Source of the DNA: Nakamurella sp. PAMC28650
GTDB lineage: Bacteria; Actinomycetota; Actinomycetes; Mycobacteriales; Nakamurellaceae
Direction of reading: 5' to 3'
DNA: 64,000 nt
NCBI RefSeq assembly: GCF_014303395.1
Contig: NZ_CP060298.1
Location: 4,855,001-4,919,000 of the forward strand
Part shown: piece by piece, positions 35,818 to 45,493 of the stretch
Numbering within the stretch: position 1 is the stretch's first letter
How the letters are laid out: the number at the start of each line of letters is the position of its first letter
Notes under the pieces: model-generated
Database searches by the model: none
What the model was told of the DNA's origin: nothing
What the model saw: the letters and a program-made list of their open reading frames with translations, nothing else
Position numbers and translations under genes: made by a program

Positions 35818-36171
35818 GTGATCGTGTCTTCTTCCGAGCCCCGCCTCACCCCGCCCGCCGCATCCGGTTCCCAGCACGAACTGACCGGCGAAGAGATCAA
35901 CGGACTGAGGTCCAACGTCCCGTTCACCACGCACATCCTGCTGGTCGGGTCGATGTTGCTGTTCTTCCTGATCGCGACCCTGATCACACTCCAGACCAGC
36001 TGGGAGTGGTGGCTGATCCCGGCCGTCGTCGCCGTTCCGGTGGTCGTCGTCCTGGGGCAGCGCTACCAGAGGGTCCAGAAGGCGCGTGAGGCCCGCCGGC
36101 TGATGGAGGCAGAACTGCGCGCCGCGCGGAACCCGAACGGTACGTCGAACCGGCCCGGCTCCGGCCGATGA
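35818..36171 (+). CDS. Small two-helix membrane protein
   Basis: A 117-residue protein from GTG 35818 (GTG 35824 is possible). A polar, disordered N-terminus (~1-37) precedes two transmembrane helices, HILLVGSMLLFFLIATLITL and WWLIPAVVAVPVVVVLG, and a basic coiled tail (YQRVQKAREARRLMEAELRAAR). The stop overlaps the nucleoside hydrolase start (ATGA), so the two are co-translated. I do not recognise a family. Confidence 0.75.
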   Translation: MIVSSSEPRLTPPAASGSQHELTGEEINGLRSNVPFTTHILLVGSMLLFFLIATLITLQTSWEWWLIPAVVAVPVVVVLGQRYQRVQKAREARRLMEAELRAARNPNGTSNRPGSGR

Positions 36172-37130
36172 TCCCCGTCCCCGTCATCATGGACGTGGAC
36201 ACCGGAATCGACGACGCGATGTCCCTGCTGTTCGCTGTCCGTCATCCCGGTATCGACCTGCGGGCGGTGACCTGCGTCGTCGGAAACACCGGGGTCGACC
36301 AGGTGGCAGCCAACACCCGCTACGTGCTGGACGCAGCCGGGGCCGGTGACATCCCGGTGGCGAGAGGCTCGGCACGACCGATGTTGGTACCCCCGGCCGA
36401 CGCCAGCCATGTGCACGGGCCGGACGGTCTCGGTGGGTTCTCCCGCCCGTCGGACCGCCGGATGAGCCCGTTCTCCGCAGTGGAACTGCTGCGACGCGAG
36501 CTGATGGCCGCCGTCGGCACCGGCGAGAAGATCACGCTGGTGCCCAGCGCCCCGCTGACCAACATCGCCCTGCTGCTGCGAACCCATCCCGAGGTGGCGG
36601 CCGGGATCGAACGCATTCTGTTCATGGGCGGCTCTGCATCGGTCGGGAACGCCACGGCCGCAGCCGAGTTCAACGTGTGGCACGACCCGGAGGCCGCGGC
36701 GGTCGCGTTGACCGCGGCCGGCGAGCTGGACATCCCGGTGACCATGTACGGCCTGGATGTGTTCAACGACGTCGTGATCAGCCGCGCCGAGGCTGCGCGA
36801 CTGCGGGGGGCGCTGGACCCGGGCGCACAACTGGCCGGCTCGCTCATCGAGTTCTCCTGCAACACCTTCGGTACCGACGAGGCGACCATCGGCGACGCGG
36901 GGACCACCTGTGCGGTGGTGGATCCGGACGGCCTCACGACCCGGCGGTTTCCCGTCCAGGTCGAACTGGGCAACGGCCTCGCCCGCGGCCAGACCCTCGT
37001 CGACCGGCGGACCTGGATCGGCGATCACAAGGCGGACCCGCACCAGGCCCGCCCGACGATGGTCGACGTCGCACTCGGTGTCGACGCGCGCCGCTACGCC
37101 GACCTGTGGTTGCAGACCATCCGGGGCTGA
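36168..37130 (+). CDS. Inosine-uridine preferring nucleoside hydrolase family protein
   Basis: A 320-residue protein from ATG 36168. The family signature DVDTGIDDAMSL (calcium-binding Asp cluster) is at residues 9-20, followed by VTCVVGNTGVDQVAANTRYVL, LVPSAPLTNIALLLR, and AEFNVWHDPEAA (substrate and calcium contacts). It would split nucleosides into base and ribose. The downstream convergent neighbour is a cytosine-deaminase-like protein, so a nucleoside/base salvage function is plausible. Confidence 0.92.
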   Translation: MIPVPVIMDVDTGIDDAMSLLFAVRHPGIDLRAVTCVVGNTGVDQVAANTRYVLDAAGAGDIPVARGSARPMLVPPADASHVHGPDGLGGFSRPSDRRMSPFSAVELLRRELMAAVGTGEKITLVPSAPLTNIALLLRTHPEVAAGIERILFMGGSASVGNATAAAEFNVWHDPEAAAVALTAAGELDIPVTMYGLDVFNDVVISRAEAARLRGALDPGAQLAGSLIEFSCNTFGTDEATIGDAGTTCAVVDPDGLTTRRFPVQVELGNGLARGQTLVDRRTWIGDHKADPHQARPTMVDVALGVDARRYADLWLQTIRG

Positions 37131-37141
37131 GCAGTGCAGGG

Positions 37142-37645
37142 TCAGTCCTGGACCCCGATGTCCTCGTTCCACAGCGAGGGCTCCGCGGAGATGAAGTCCG
37201 TCATCATCTGCACGCAGTCGGCATCGTCGACGACGATCACCTCGACGCCACGACTGCGGAGCAGATCCTCTGCGCCGTAGAAGGTCCGGTTCTCGCCGAT
37301 GATCACCCGAGGAATCTTGTAGAGCAGGATCGCCCCGGTGCACATGTCGCACGGAGACAGGGTGGTGATCATCGTGGCTCTGGCGTAGACCGCGGCCGGA
37401 AGGCGACCGGCGTTCTCGAGGCAGTCGGTTTCGCCGTGCCTGATCGCGCTCGACTGCTGGACGCGTTGATTGGATCCGGTCGCCAGCACCTTGCCGTCGA
37501 CGACCAACGCCGCGCCGATCGGGATGCCGCCCTCGGCCCGGCCGGCGGCGGCCGCCCCCCTGGCCGCAGCGAGATGTTCGAGGTCGGCGGCGGTAGGTGT
37601 GCTCTGGGCCAAGACGAACCTCCGGAGGTCGAGGGGGACCTGCAC
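37142..37645 (-). CDS. Nucleoside/cytosine deaminase family protein
   Basis: A 167-residue protein from GTG 37645. The zinc-deaminase motifs are HGETDC (His ligand and proton-shuttle Glu, about residue 70) and SPCDMCTGA (two Cys ligands). GAALVVDGKVLATGSNQ precedes them. The length and the C-terminal EPSLWNEDIG resemble yeast-type cytosine deaminase (FCY1-like), but other small amino-base substrates are possible. It is convergent with the nucleoside hydrolase gene. Confidence 0.88.
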   Translation of the reverse strand: MQVPLDLRRFVLAQSTPTAADLEHLAAARGAAAAGRAEGGIPIGAALVVDGKVLATGSNQRVQQSSAIRHGETDCLENAGRLPAAVYARATMITTLSPCDMCTGAILLYKIPRVIIGENRTFYGAEDLLRSRGVEVIVVDDADCVQMMTDFISAEPSLWNEDIGVQD

Positions 37646-37707
37646 TCACAGGGAGCCTGACACCAGCTCACAGAGATCATCGTCGCACCCCTGGCATATT
37701 GGACCGG

Positions 37708-38757
37708 ATGCGGACCAAGATCTTCACTTCGATGCCCGGCGTGCGGCCCCGGGAGCGACGACTGCTCGGCGCGGCGGCGCTCGTCCCGATCGTCACCGGC
37801 GCCGTGGTCGAACTGGCCCCCGCGCGCTTTCGAATGTCGACGACACCCCCTGTCCTGCACGCCGTGTCGTTCCGTGGCCCGTTGGCTCTGGCCTTGTCCG
37901 TCTCCGGAGTGATCAGCTTCCTGACGGTGGGACTCGGTCGTTCCACCGTCCGTCCGTGGCGACGGATCACGCTGACCGCCGCCCTGCTGTCGACCGGGAT
38001 AGGACATGCCGGGGTCCTGCTCCGCCGTGGCTGGGCGACGCCCGCACTGCCGGGCCACGCCGACCTGGTGGTGGTCAGTCTGAACACGCTGGCCGGGGCG
38101 GCCACCCCTGAGCAGGTCGCCGCCCTGGTGACGGCGGAGATGTCCGGCGCGAACGCCGCCATGGTCGCGCTGCCGGAGACGACGGCGACCCTCGCGAAGG
38201 AATGCGCAGAACTGCTGGCCGAACAGGGGTTTCGGTTCCAGGTCTTCTCGACCAGCGAGGGTCCACGGGAGTCCGACAGCACCAGCCTGCTGGTGAGCGA
38301 GAGGATGGGCATCTATCGGCAGCTTCCGTCCCCGAAGATGCTGCTGGGTGCCGTCGTTGCGGTCCCCGCGAACGGCTCTGGCCCGACCTTCGCGGCCGTC
38401 CACCCGGGCGCCCCGGTGCCCTCGGTCGGGTACCCCCAGTGGCGGGACTACGTCACCAGCGCGGTCGACATCTGTCGCCACCACGAGGATTCGGTCGTGG
38501 CCGGGGACTTCAACACGACCATCGACCACGCCATGATGCGGGACTTGGCCCCGTGTTTCGACGCCGCCGTCGCCGCCGGTCGCGGGGCCGAAGGCACCTG
38601 GCCTTCCCACTTCCCCGCTCCGCTGGCCGCCCCCATCGACCACGTGCTGGTCAACGGGGGCTACTCGGTCCTCGGGACCAGGACCGAACGCGTCGGGGCC
38701 AGCGATCACCGGGCGGTCATCGCACGTCTGCGCCGGGTGCAGCCTCTGCACTCGTAG
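37708..38757 (+). CDS. Endonuclease/exonuclease/phosphatase family membrane protein
   Basis: A 349-residue protein from ATG 37708. The first ~110 residues contain two or three hydrophobic helices (LLGAAALVPIVTGAVVELAP, LALALSVSGVISFLTVGLG). The EEP domain then begins with VVVSLNTLAG and shows MVALPETTATLA (metal-binding Glu), AVHPGAP, VAGDFNTT (catalytic Asp/Asn) and a terminal ASDHRAVIA. Similar exported or surface EEP proteins are common in actinobacteria; the phosphodiester substrate is unknown. The catalytic part is probably extracytoplasmic. Confidence 0.85.
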   Translation: MRTKIFTSMPGVRPRERRLLGAAALVPIVTGAVVELAPARFRMSTTPPVLHAVSFRGPLALALSVSGVISFLTVGLGRSTVRPWRRITLTAALLSTGIGHAGVLLRRGWATPALPGHADLVVVSLNTLAGAATPEQVAALVTAEMSGANAAMVALPETTATLAKECAELLAEQGFRFQVFSTSEGPRESDSTSLLVSERMGIYRQLPSPKMLLGAVVAVPANGSGPTFAAVHPGAPVPSVGYPQWRDYVTSAVDICRHHEDSVVAGDFNTTIDHAMMRDLAPCFDAAVAAGRGAEGTWPSHFPAPLAAPIDHVLVNGGYSVLGTRTERVGASDHRAVIARLRRVQPLHS

Positions 38758-38788
38758 CATGGTGCGGCACCCCGGGGGCGAGGGATCG

Positions 38789-40390
38789 CTAGGGGAGGTT
38801 CATCAGGGTATCCATCGCGGCTGCCCCGCCGAGACCCGAGACACCGCCGCCCCGAACGGTTCCGGCCCCGGCGAGCAAAATCCTCGAGCAACCCGCGACC
38901 TGCGTGCCGAAACGCTCCGCGGTGGACGGTTCGGCGTCGTCCGACAGCCACGGCCAGCTCAGATCGCCATGGAAGATGTTCCCGCCCGGCATCCCGAGGG
39001 AGGCCTCGACGTCCAGCGGAGAGGCGATTTCCAGGCACAGCTCACCGGCCGCGTCCCGGGCCAGGCAATCCTCCAACGGTTCGGCCAGATGCATCTGCAG
39101 GGCGCCCAGCGCCGCTTCCGCCGCCCGCTTCCGGGCCCCGTCCGGGTCGTCCGTGAAGAGCCCGTCCGGTGCATGCAGCCCGAACAGCGTCAGGGTCGCC
39201 CCCGGGTGGCCGTTCAGGATGGACGGGTCGGTGAGCGAATGGCAGTAGACCTCACCGGGCATCGGGTCCGGGATGCGGCCGGCAGCCGATGCCCGGTAGG
39301 CCTCCTCGAGCTGGTCGAAGCTCTCCTCCAGATGCGTGGTCCCGGCGAAGGCGGTCGCCGGGTCGACACCCGAGGCAAGTCGCGGCAAGCGTTCGAGCAG
39401 CATGTTGATCTTGATCTGCGCCCCCACCGGACGCACGACCTCGCGGCCGAGCCAACCGTCCACCACGGCGGGCGCGACCGCGGCCAGGAGGTGATCGGAA
39501 CTGAAGTCGCGGCCGTCCTCGGTGCACACCCTGACGCCGTCCGCGTCCTCGTCGGCGGACGTCACCCTGGCTCCGGTGATGATCTGCACCCCGAGTCGCC
39601 GGGCGGTGGCGGTGAGGGCGTCGGCCAGCGCGCCCATGCCACCGATCGGCACCAACCACTCGCCGGTCCCCCGCCCGATCAGGTGGTAGAGGAAGCAGCG
39701 GTTGGCCAGGAGTGACTCGTCCAGAAGGGAGGCGTGCGTGCCGATCAGAGCATCCGTCGCGACGATCCCACGCACCAGGTCGTCATCGAATCGACGGCTG
39801 ATCGCCTCCCCGATGGGAACTTCGAACAGGTCGGTCCACAACTGCCGACCGGCGGCCTCGACGACCAGATCGCGCACCTGTGCCCGTCGCAGCATCGGGC
39901 CGGAGAGTGCCGGCGCGACGACACGCGCCACCGCCGACAGCTCGCCGTAGAACTGCTGCCACGCCCGGAAATCGTGATCCGAGCCGGTGAGCGCCCGGAA
40001 GGAATCAGCGCTGGCCGTGCCGGCCCGACGTTCCACCAGCAGTCCGCCGGCCCGACCGGATCGCCGGAACGGCGTGTAGGACGAGACCTCGCGCGACGCA
40101 AGGGTCAGATCGATGCCCAGGCGGGCGATCAGCTCCTGCGGCATCAACGAGACCAGGTAGGAGTAACGGCTGAGCCGCACGGGCAGGCCACGGAAAACGC
40201 GGGTGCCGATGCTGGCTCCGCCCAGGTCGCCTGCGGCCTCCAGAACGGTCACCTCTCGGCCGGACTGGGCGGCGAGGATCGCGGCCACCAGACCGTTGTG
40301 ACCACCGCCGACCACCAGCACCCGTTGTCGCGCCGCCGCAGCATCCAGCCGACCGCCGACCGATTCCGACCCGAACGTCATCGCATGCAC
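38789..40390 (-). CDS. Phytoene desaturase-like FAD-dependent oxidoreductase
   Basis: About 533 residues from GTG 40390, chosen because AGGAG lies six bases upstream; ATG 40381 is an alternative. The FAD-binding dinucleotide motif is VLVVGGGHNGLVAAILAA (near residue 23), followed by VTVLEAAGDLGGAS. The C-terminal FAD motif is GTVRGGGVSGLGGAAAM, and PIGGMGALADAL marks the CrtI-like domain. Such proteins oxidise or isomerise polyenes or other hydrophobic substrates. No carotenoid genes are nearby, so the substrate is open. It stands alone, convergent with the EEP gene. Confidence 0.85.
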   Translation of the reverse strand: MHAMTFGSESVGGRLDAAAARQRVLVVGGGHNGLVAAILAAQSGREVTVLEAAGDLGGASIGTRVFRGLPVRLSRYSYLVSLMPQELIARLGIDLTLASREVSSYTPFRRSGRAGGLLVERRAGTASADSFRALTGSDHDFRAWQQFYGELSAVARVVAPALSGPMLRRAQVRDLVVEAAGRQLWTDLFEVPIGEAISRRFDDDLVRGIVATDALIGTHASLLDESLLANRCFLYHLIGRGTGEWLVPIGGMGALADALTATARRLGVQIITGARVTSADEDADGVRVCTEDGRDFSSDHLLAAVAPAVVDGWLGREVVRPVGAQIKINMLLERLPRLASGVDPATAFAGTTHLEESFDQLEEAYRASAAGRIPDPMPGEVYCHSLTDPSILNGHPGATLTLFGLHAPDGLFTDDPDGARKRAAEAALGALQMHLAEPLEDCLARDAAGELCLEIASPLDVEASLGMPGGNIFHGDLSWPWLSDDAEPSTAERFGTQVAGCSRILLAGAGTVRGGGVSGLGGAAAMDTLMNLP

Positions 40391-40596
40391 CCGATTCTCC
40401 TGCCGCCGGCCGACCTGCTCCGTGGCCACCTGATCGGCCCAGCGTAGAGGTGCGTCGTCCCCGAAGCTCAGGATCGGCCGGCCGTCGGGCCCAGCCGATA
40501 TGCTGCCCGGGACGAGGAGAATCTGAGGCTCCCACCGCTCCGAGCTGCCGCTGACGAACGACGACGACCTCTGACGACAACCTCTGGAGAGAGCTC

Positions 40597-41322
40597 ATGA
40601 CGACGCCGGACCCCGGCCCACCACCGTACGGTGAACGGCCCTCCCTGGATGCCTCTGCCCCGACAGCGGCGGGCCCGAGCTCGCCCGGGCCGAGCGCGGC
40701 GGACCAATGGGCCGCTGGTGGCTACCCCTCGCCGGCGACCGGCGCGTACCCGCCGGTCACCCCGTACCCGGCCGCCTCCTACCCGGTCGACCCCTACCCG
40801 GTCGACCCGGCCACGAATGGCTACGCCCCCGGTGTCCAACCGACCGCGGGCTATCCGATCCTTCCCGATCCGAATCTGCCGGTGTACCCACCGGGCGGGT
40901 ACCCACCGGGCGGGTACGCAGCAGCCGCGTACCCACCGCCCGGGTACCCACCAGCCGGGTACGCAGCAGCCGGCTACCAGCAGGCCCCGGGATACCCGCT
41001 CCAGCCCGGGGCATATTCGGGTCCCGGCTACGGCGCGGGCTTCCCGGGCGGCTACCCGGTGGCCACTCGCAACGGCATGGGGACCGCCGCACTGGTGCTC
41101 GGCATCATCGGTGTCGTGCTCTGCTGGAACGGCATCGGCATCGTCCTTGGCATCCTGGCCATCATCTTCGGCAGTGTAGGACTGGGCCGGGCGAAGCGGG
41201 GCGCAGCCACCAACCGGAGCACGGCGCTGGCCGGGCTGATCCTGGGGATCATCGCGCTGGCCCTGTTCGTCTTCCTGGTGATCATCGCCGTCGCGACGGT
41301 GAGTTTCGGCGTGTCCCGGTAG
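40597..41322 (+). CDS. Tyr/Pro/Gly-rich DUF4190-type membrane protein
   Basis: A 241-residue protein from ATG 40597. Residues 1-150 are a disordered Pro/Tyr/Gly tail with repeats such as YPPGGYPPGGYAAAAYPPPG and short AAGYQQ blocks. The C-terminal ~85 residues have two transmembrane helices (TAALVLGIIGVVLCWNGIGIVLGILAIIF, and LAGLILGIIALALFVFLVIIAV) around a loop KRGAATNRST, matching DUF4190. The function is unknown. The repeats resemble low-complexity, proline-rich tails that bind SH3-like or envelope partners, but nothing specific is shown. Confidence 0.85.
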   Translation: MTTPDPGPPPYGERPSLDASAPTAAGPSSPGPSAADQWAAGGYPSPATGAYPPVTPYPAASYPVDPYPVDPATNGYAPGVQPTAGYPILPDPNLPVYPPGGYPPGGYAAAAYPPPGYPPAGYAAAGYQQAPGYPLQPGAYSGPGYGAGFPGGYPVATRNGMGTAALVLGIIGVVLCWNGIGIVLGILAIIFGSVGLGRAKRGAATNRSTALAGLILGIIALALFVFLVIIAVATVSFGVSR

Positions 41323-41429
41323 TCACCGGCTTCTGCTCGCCGCCTCGACCCACCGCGCGGCGGCCCGGGTCCTCGGCCCGGGGCCCTCGGTCCGCCGCGG
41401 CTGTCGGTGCAGATGGTTACGGTGAGCGG

Positions 41430-44400
41430 GTGCCACCTGTGACCAACACCGATACCGCTCCCGACGCCCACAACCTGACGGTGGCGGCGCCGTCCAAGAC
41501 CACGCCGTCGTCCCCTGACGGCACGAAAGGCCCCGCCGTCGGTTGGATCCGGCGACTGTGGTCCTACTGCATGAAGCATCCACGGATCACCTGGATGGCC
41601 GGTCTGTCCGCCCTCGCCGGTGTCGGCCTCGGCGCGCTCACCCCGCTGCTCACCGGGTCCGCGGTCGACCATGCGACCTCGGGCCGCACCGCCGGTCTGT
41701 CCTTGGTGATCATCGCGCTGGTGGTCCTCGCGCTGGTGCGGTTCGTGTCCTCGTTCATCCGCCGCTGGGCCGGCGGCCGCCTCTCGCTCGACGTCCAGCA
41801 CGACATGCGTCAGGACGTGTTCGCCGCGCTCGCCCGGCTGGACGGCGCCGCCCAGGATGCGCTGCGCACCGGGCAGGTCGTCTCGCGCGCTTCCTCCGAC
41901 CTGCAGGTGGTGCAGGGGCTGCTGGCCATCGTCCCGCTGTCGGCCGGCCAGGTCGTGCTGTTCGTCGCCTCGCTCGCGATCATGATCGTGCTCTCCCCTC
42001 TGCTGACCCTGACGGCGCTGCTCACCATCCCGGCGGTCTACCTGCTGACCAGAGCCACCAGGACCACCCTGTTCCCCGCCACCTGGGCGGCGCAGCAGTC
42101 GGCCGCAGAAGTCGCCGAGATCGTCGAGGAGGACGTCACCGGGGTTCGAGTCGTCAAGGGCTTCGGTCAGGAGGACCGCGAGGTCGGCCGTCTCCGCCGG
42201 GGCGCGGCCAAGCTGTACGCCGACCGGATGCGAGCCGTGCGGCTGACCGCCCGGTTGAACCCGGGACTGGTCGCGATGACCTCGATCGGTCAGGTCGGGG
42301 TGCTGGCGCTGGGTGGCTACCTGGCGCTGCACGGAAGCATCACCATCGGGACCTTCCTGGCGTTCAACCTGTATCTGTCCCAACTGGTCGCTCCGACGAG
42401 AACGTTGTCGTTCCTGCTGATCCTCGGCCAGCAGGCCAGGGCGTCGGTGGAACGGGTGGTCGAGATCATCGATTCCAAGGCCGCGATCACCGATCCGGTC
42501 GGAGCCGCCGCGCCGATCCCGTCTGGCCCGATCGGGGTCAAGCTGGAGGGCGTCCGCTTCGGCTACACCCAGGACGAGCCGGTGCTGGACGACTTCACCC
42601 TGCACGTCGCCGCCGGTTCCACGGTAGCGCTGGTCGGAGCCTCCGGTTCCGGCAAGTCGACCGTGTCGTTGCTGCTCCCCCGCTTCTACGAAGGTCAGGC
42701 CGGGAGCATCCGGCTCGGCGGCACCGACATCCGCCAGTTCCGGCTGGCCGACCTCCGTCGCACGGTCGGCGTCGTGTTCGAGGAGGCGTTCCTGTTCTCC
42801 GACAGCATCGCCGCGAACATCGCCTACGGACGGCCGGACGCCACCGACGCGGACATCAGGGCCGCCGCCGAGGCGGCCGAGGCCGACGAGTTCATCACCG
42901 CACTGCCGGACGGCTACGACACGGTGATCGGCGAGCGCGGATTGACTCTGTCCGGCGGGCAGCGGCAGCGCCTCGCGCTGGCCAGAGCCATGATCACCGA
43001 CCCCCGGGTGCTGATCCTGGATGACGCCACCAGCGCCGTCGACCCGGCCACCGAGGCAGCGATCCACAGCACGTTGCACCGACTGACCGCCGACCGCACC
43101 ACGATCCTGATCGCGCATCGGCGGAGCACGCTCGCGCTGGCCGACACCGTGGCCATGGTGGTGGCCGGGCGGGTCATCGATGTCGGGACCCACCAGGATT
43201 TGCTCGTCAGGTGCGAGCCCTACCGCGAGTTGCTGGGCGGCGAGGGCGAGGAGATCGAGGACGAGCGGCCGACGAAGGTGTTGTCGCACGAGCGGGCCCC
43301 GGCCGATGGCGAGACGACCCCAGGGCTCTGGCCGGAGGTCGAGCAAGACCCGATCGATCGATCGCTGCAGGCTCCGATGGCCGGCGGTGCACCCAGGCTC
43401 GGAGGCGGTGCTGGAGCCCGTGGCGGCCGAGCCGGCGCCGCCAGGGCCGGCGGCGGCGGAATGGGTGGAGGTGGTATCGGCGGCATGCTCGGGTCGCTGC
43501 CCGCCACCCCTGAACTGCTGGCCAGGGTCGATGCTCTTCCGCCCGCCACCGATCCCCCACCACCCGAACTCGGCGGCGACCTGATCGTGGCCAGGACCGG
43601 TCGACAGACACTCCCGGCCGGAGCGGACGACGGCGCCCAGCCCCTACCGGGCCGGCTGTCGCTGAGTCGCACGCTCAGACCGGTCCGCGCCCTGCTGCTC
43701 CTCTCGCTCCTGCTGATCGCACTGGACGCGGGTGCAGGTCTGGCCCTGCCGGTGCTGATCAGACATGGGGTCGACAGCGGCGTCTCCAAGGGGGTGATCA
43801 GCGTCGTCTGGATCTCCTCCGTCATCTCCCTGTTGATCGTGATCGCCGACTACGGCGTCCAACGATGGCAACTCGTCGTCACCGGCAAGGCCGGCGAGAC
43901 CGTCCTCTACGGGCTGCGGATCCGGGAGTTCGCCCATCTGCAACGGTTGGGTCTGGACTTCTACGAGCGCGAGATGGCCGGCCGCATCATGACCAGGATG
44001 ACGACGGACGTGGACGCCCTGTCCTCGTTCCTGCAGACCGGCCTCGTCACGTCGGTCGTCTCGCTGGCCACGTTCGGCGGCATCGCGGTGATCCTGCTGT
44101 TCATGAACCTCGGGCTGGCGTTGCTGGCCTTCACCGTGCTGCCGCCGCTGTTCGTGGCCACCGTGCTGTTCCGGCGTTACTCCACCAAGGCCTACATCGA
44201 GGCGAGGGAGAAGGTCAGCATCGTCAACGCCGACCTGCAGGAGAACGTGTCGGGCATGCGGATCACCCAGGCACTGGGTCGGGAGGAGACCAACGCGGCC
44301 GGCTTCGCGGCTCGGAGCGAGGACTACCGCCGGTCGAGAATGCGGGCCCAGACAGCTATTTCGATCTACTTCCCGTTCGTGGCACTGCTCAGCGAACTGG

Positions 44401-45371
44401 CTGCGGCCCTGGTGCTCGGTGTCGGCGCCCACCGGGTGGTCACCGGCGCTGTGAGTGCGGGCACGCTGCTGGCGTTCGTTCTGTACCTCGACTCCTTCTT
44501 CTCCCCGATCCAGCAGCTGTCGCAGATCTTCGACGGATACCAGCAGGCCACCGTCGGTCTGAGCCGGATCGGCGACCTGCTCTCCACCCCGACCTCCACC
44601 CCACCTGCGCCGGACCCGATCCTGGCTCCCCCGTTGGCGGGCCGGGTGGCGGCCGTCGCCGTCGGATTCAACTACTCCACCGCCCAGCCCGGTGCGGCGG
44701 CGGCACTGTCCGGTGTGACCCTGGACATCGCCTCCGGCGAGACCATCGCCATCGTCGGTCCCACCGGGGCCGGCAAGTCGACCCTGGTCAAGCTGATCGC
44801 CCGTTACTACGACGTCACCTCCGGAGCAATCCTGATCGACGGGATCGACGTGCGGACGTTCGAACTGGGCTCCTACCGCCGTCAGCTCGGGGTCGTCCCC
44901 CAGGAGCCCCACCTGTTCAGCGGGACGGTGCGTGACAACATCGCCTACGGTCGGCCGGACGCGTCCGACGCCTCGGTCGAAGCGGCGGCCAGAGCGGTCG
45001 GTGCGATCGGGGCCATCGCCGGGCTGCGCGGCGGGTTCCACCACGCCGTGGAGGAGCGGGGACGAAACCTGTCGGCCGGGCAACGGCAGCTGATCTCGCT
45101 GGCCCGCGCCGAGTTGGTGGATCCGGAACTCCTGCTGCTGGACGAGGCCACCGCGGCGCTCGATCCGGCCGCCGAGGCTGCCGTGCTCGCCGCCACCGAC
45201 CGGCTGGCCCGCGGCCGGACCACCATCGTCGTCGCGCACCGGCTCACCACCGCCGCGCGCGCCGACCGGATCGTCGTGATGGACCACGGCAGAGTGGCCG
45301 AGATCGGCACGCACGAGGACCTGCTCACCCGGGGCGGGGTCTACTCCCGCCTCTACTCCCAGGAGCCGTGA
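41430..45371 (+). CDS. Fused ABC exporter, two TMD-NBD halves in one chain
   Basis: A 1313-residue protein from GTG 41430. Order: TMD1 (about 50-340), NBD1 (about 370-600), a Gly/Ala-rich linker (about 650-690), TMD2 (about 750-1060), NBD2 (about 1075-1310). NBD1 has Walker A GASGSGKST (403), LSGGQRQRL and VLILDDATSAVD, where the catalytic Glu is replaced by Asp. NBD2 has GPTGAGKST (1109), LSAGQRQL and LLLLDEATAALD with the Glu kept. This asymmetry is characteristic of heterodimeric exporters with one degenerate ATP site, here joined in one polypeptide, as in M. tuberculosis Rv0194. The cargo may be lipid or drug. A long GTG-start context upstream is not coding. Confidence 0.93.
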   Translation: MPPVTNTDTAPDAHNLTVAAPSKTTPSSPDGTKGPAVGWIRRLWSYCMKHPRITWMAGLSALAGVGLGALTPLLTGSAVDHATSGRTAGLSLVIIALVVLALVRFVSSFIRRWAGGRLSLDVQHDMRQDVFAALARLDGAAQDALRTGQVVSRASSDLQVVQGLLAIVPLSAGQVVLFVASLAIMIVLSPLLTLTALLTIPAVYLLTRATRTTLFPATWAAQQSAAEVAEIVEEDVTGVRVVKGFGQEDREVGRLRRGAAKLYADRMRAVRLTARLNPGLVAMTSIGQVGVLALGGYLALHGSITIGTFLAFNLYLSQLVAPTRTLSFLLILGQQARASVERVVEIIDSKAAITDPVGAAAPIPSGPIGVKLEGVRFGYTQDEPVLDDFTLHVAAGSTVALVGASGSGKSTVSLLLPRFYEGQAGSIRLGGTDIRQFRLADLRRTVGVVFEEAFLFSDSIAANIAYGRPDATDADIRAAAEAAEADEFITALPDGYDTVIGERGLTLSGGQRQRLALARAMITDPRVLILDDATSAVDPATEAAIHSTLHRLTADRTTILIAHRRSTLALADTVAMVVAGRVIDVGTHQDLLVRCEPYRELLGGEGEEIEDERPTKVLSHERAPADGETTPGLWPEVEQDPIDRSLQAPMAGGAPRLGGGAGARGGRAGAARAGGGGMGGGGIGGMLGSLPATPELLARVDALPPATDPPPPELGGDLIVARTGRQTLPAGADDGAQPLPGRLSLSRTLRPVRALLLLSLLLIALDAGAGLALPVLIRHGVDSGVSKGVISVVWISSVISLLIVIADYGVQRWQLVVTGKAGETVLYGLRIREFAHLQRLGLDFYEREMAGRIMTRMTTDVDALSSFLQTGLVTSVVSLATFGGIAVILLFMNLGLALLAFTVLPPLFVATVLFRRYSTKAYIEAREKVSIVNADLQENVSGMRITQALGREETNAAGFAARSEDYRRSRMRAQTAISIYFPFVALLSELAAALVLGVGAHRVVTGAVSAGTLLAFVLYLDSFFSPIQQLSQIFDGYQQATVGLSRIGDLLSTPTSTPPAPDPILAPPLAGRVAAVAVGFNYSTAQPGAAAALSGVTLDIASGETIAIVGPTGAGKSTLVKLIARYYDVTSGAILIDGIDVRTFELGSYRRQLGVVPQEPHLFSGTVRDNIAYGRPDASDASVEAAARAVGAIGAIAGLRGGFHHAVEERGRNLSAGQRQLISLARAELVDPELLLLDEATAALDPAAEAAVLAATDRLARGRTTIVVAHRLTTAARADRIVVMDHGRVAEIGTHEDLLTRGGVYSRLYSQEP

Positions 45372-45493
45372 AGCCGGCCGGTCGACGTTGACGCCCACCC
45401 ACCGGTGTGGACAACTCCGTCCTCGTCCTGTCGCATCTCGTTACAGTTGGTCGGACAGACGAGGAATTCCGGCGGCCGGAGAGGTGGTGGGAC

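Noticed and set aside
33515-35821. 768-residue His/Arg-rich plus-strand frame across etfAB
   Set aside because: It is a by-product of the unusual G+T-rich codons of etfAB on the other strand; low complexity and no domains.
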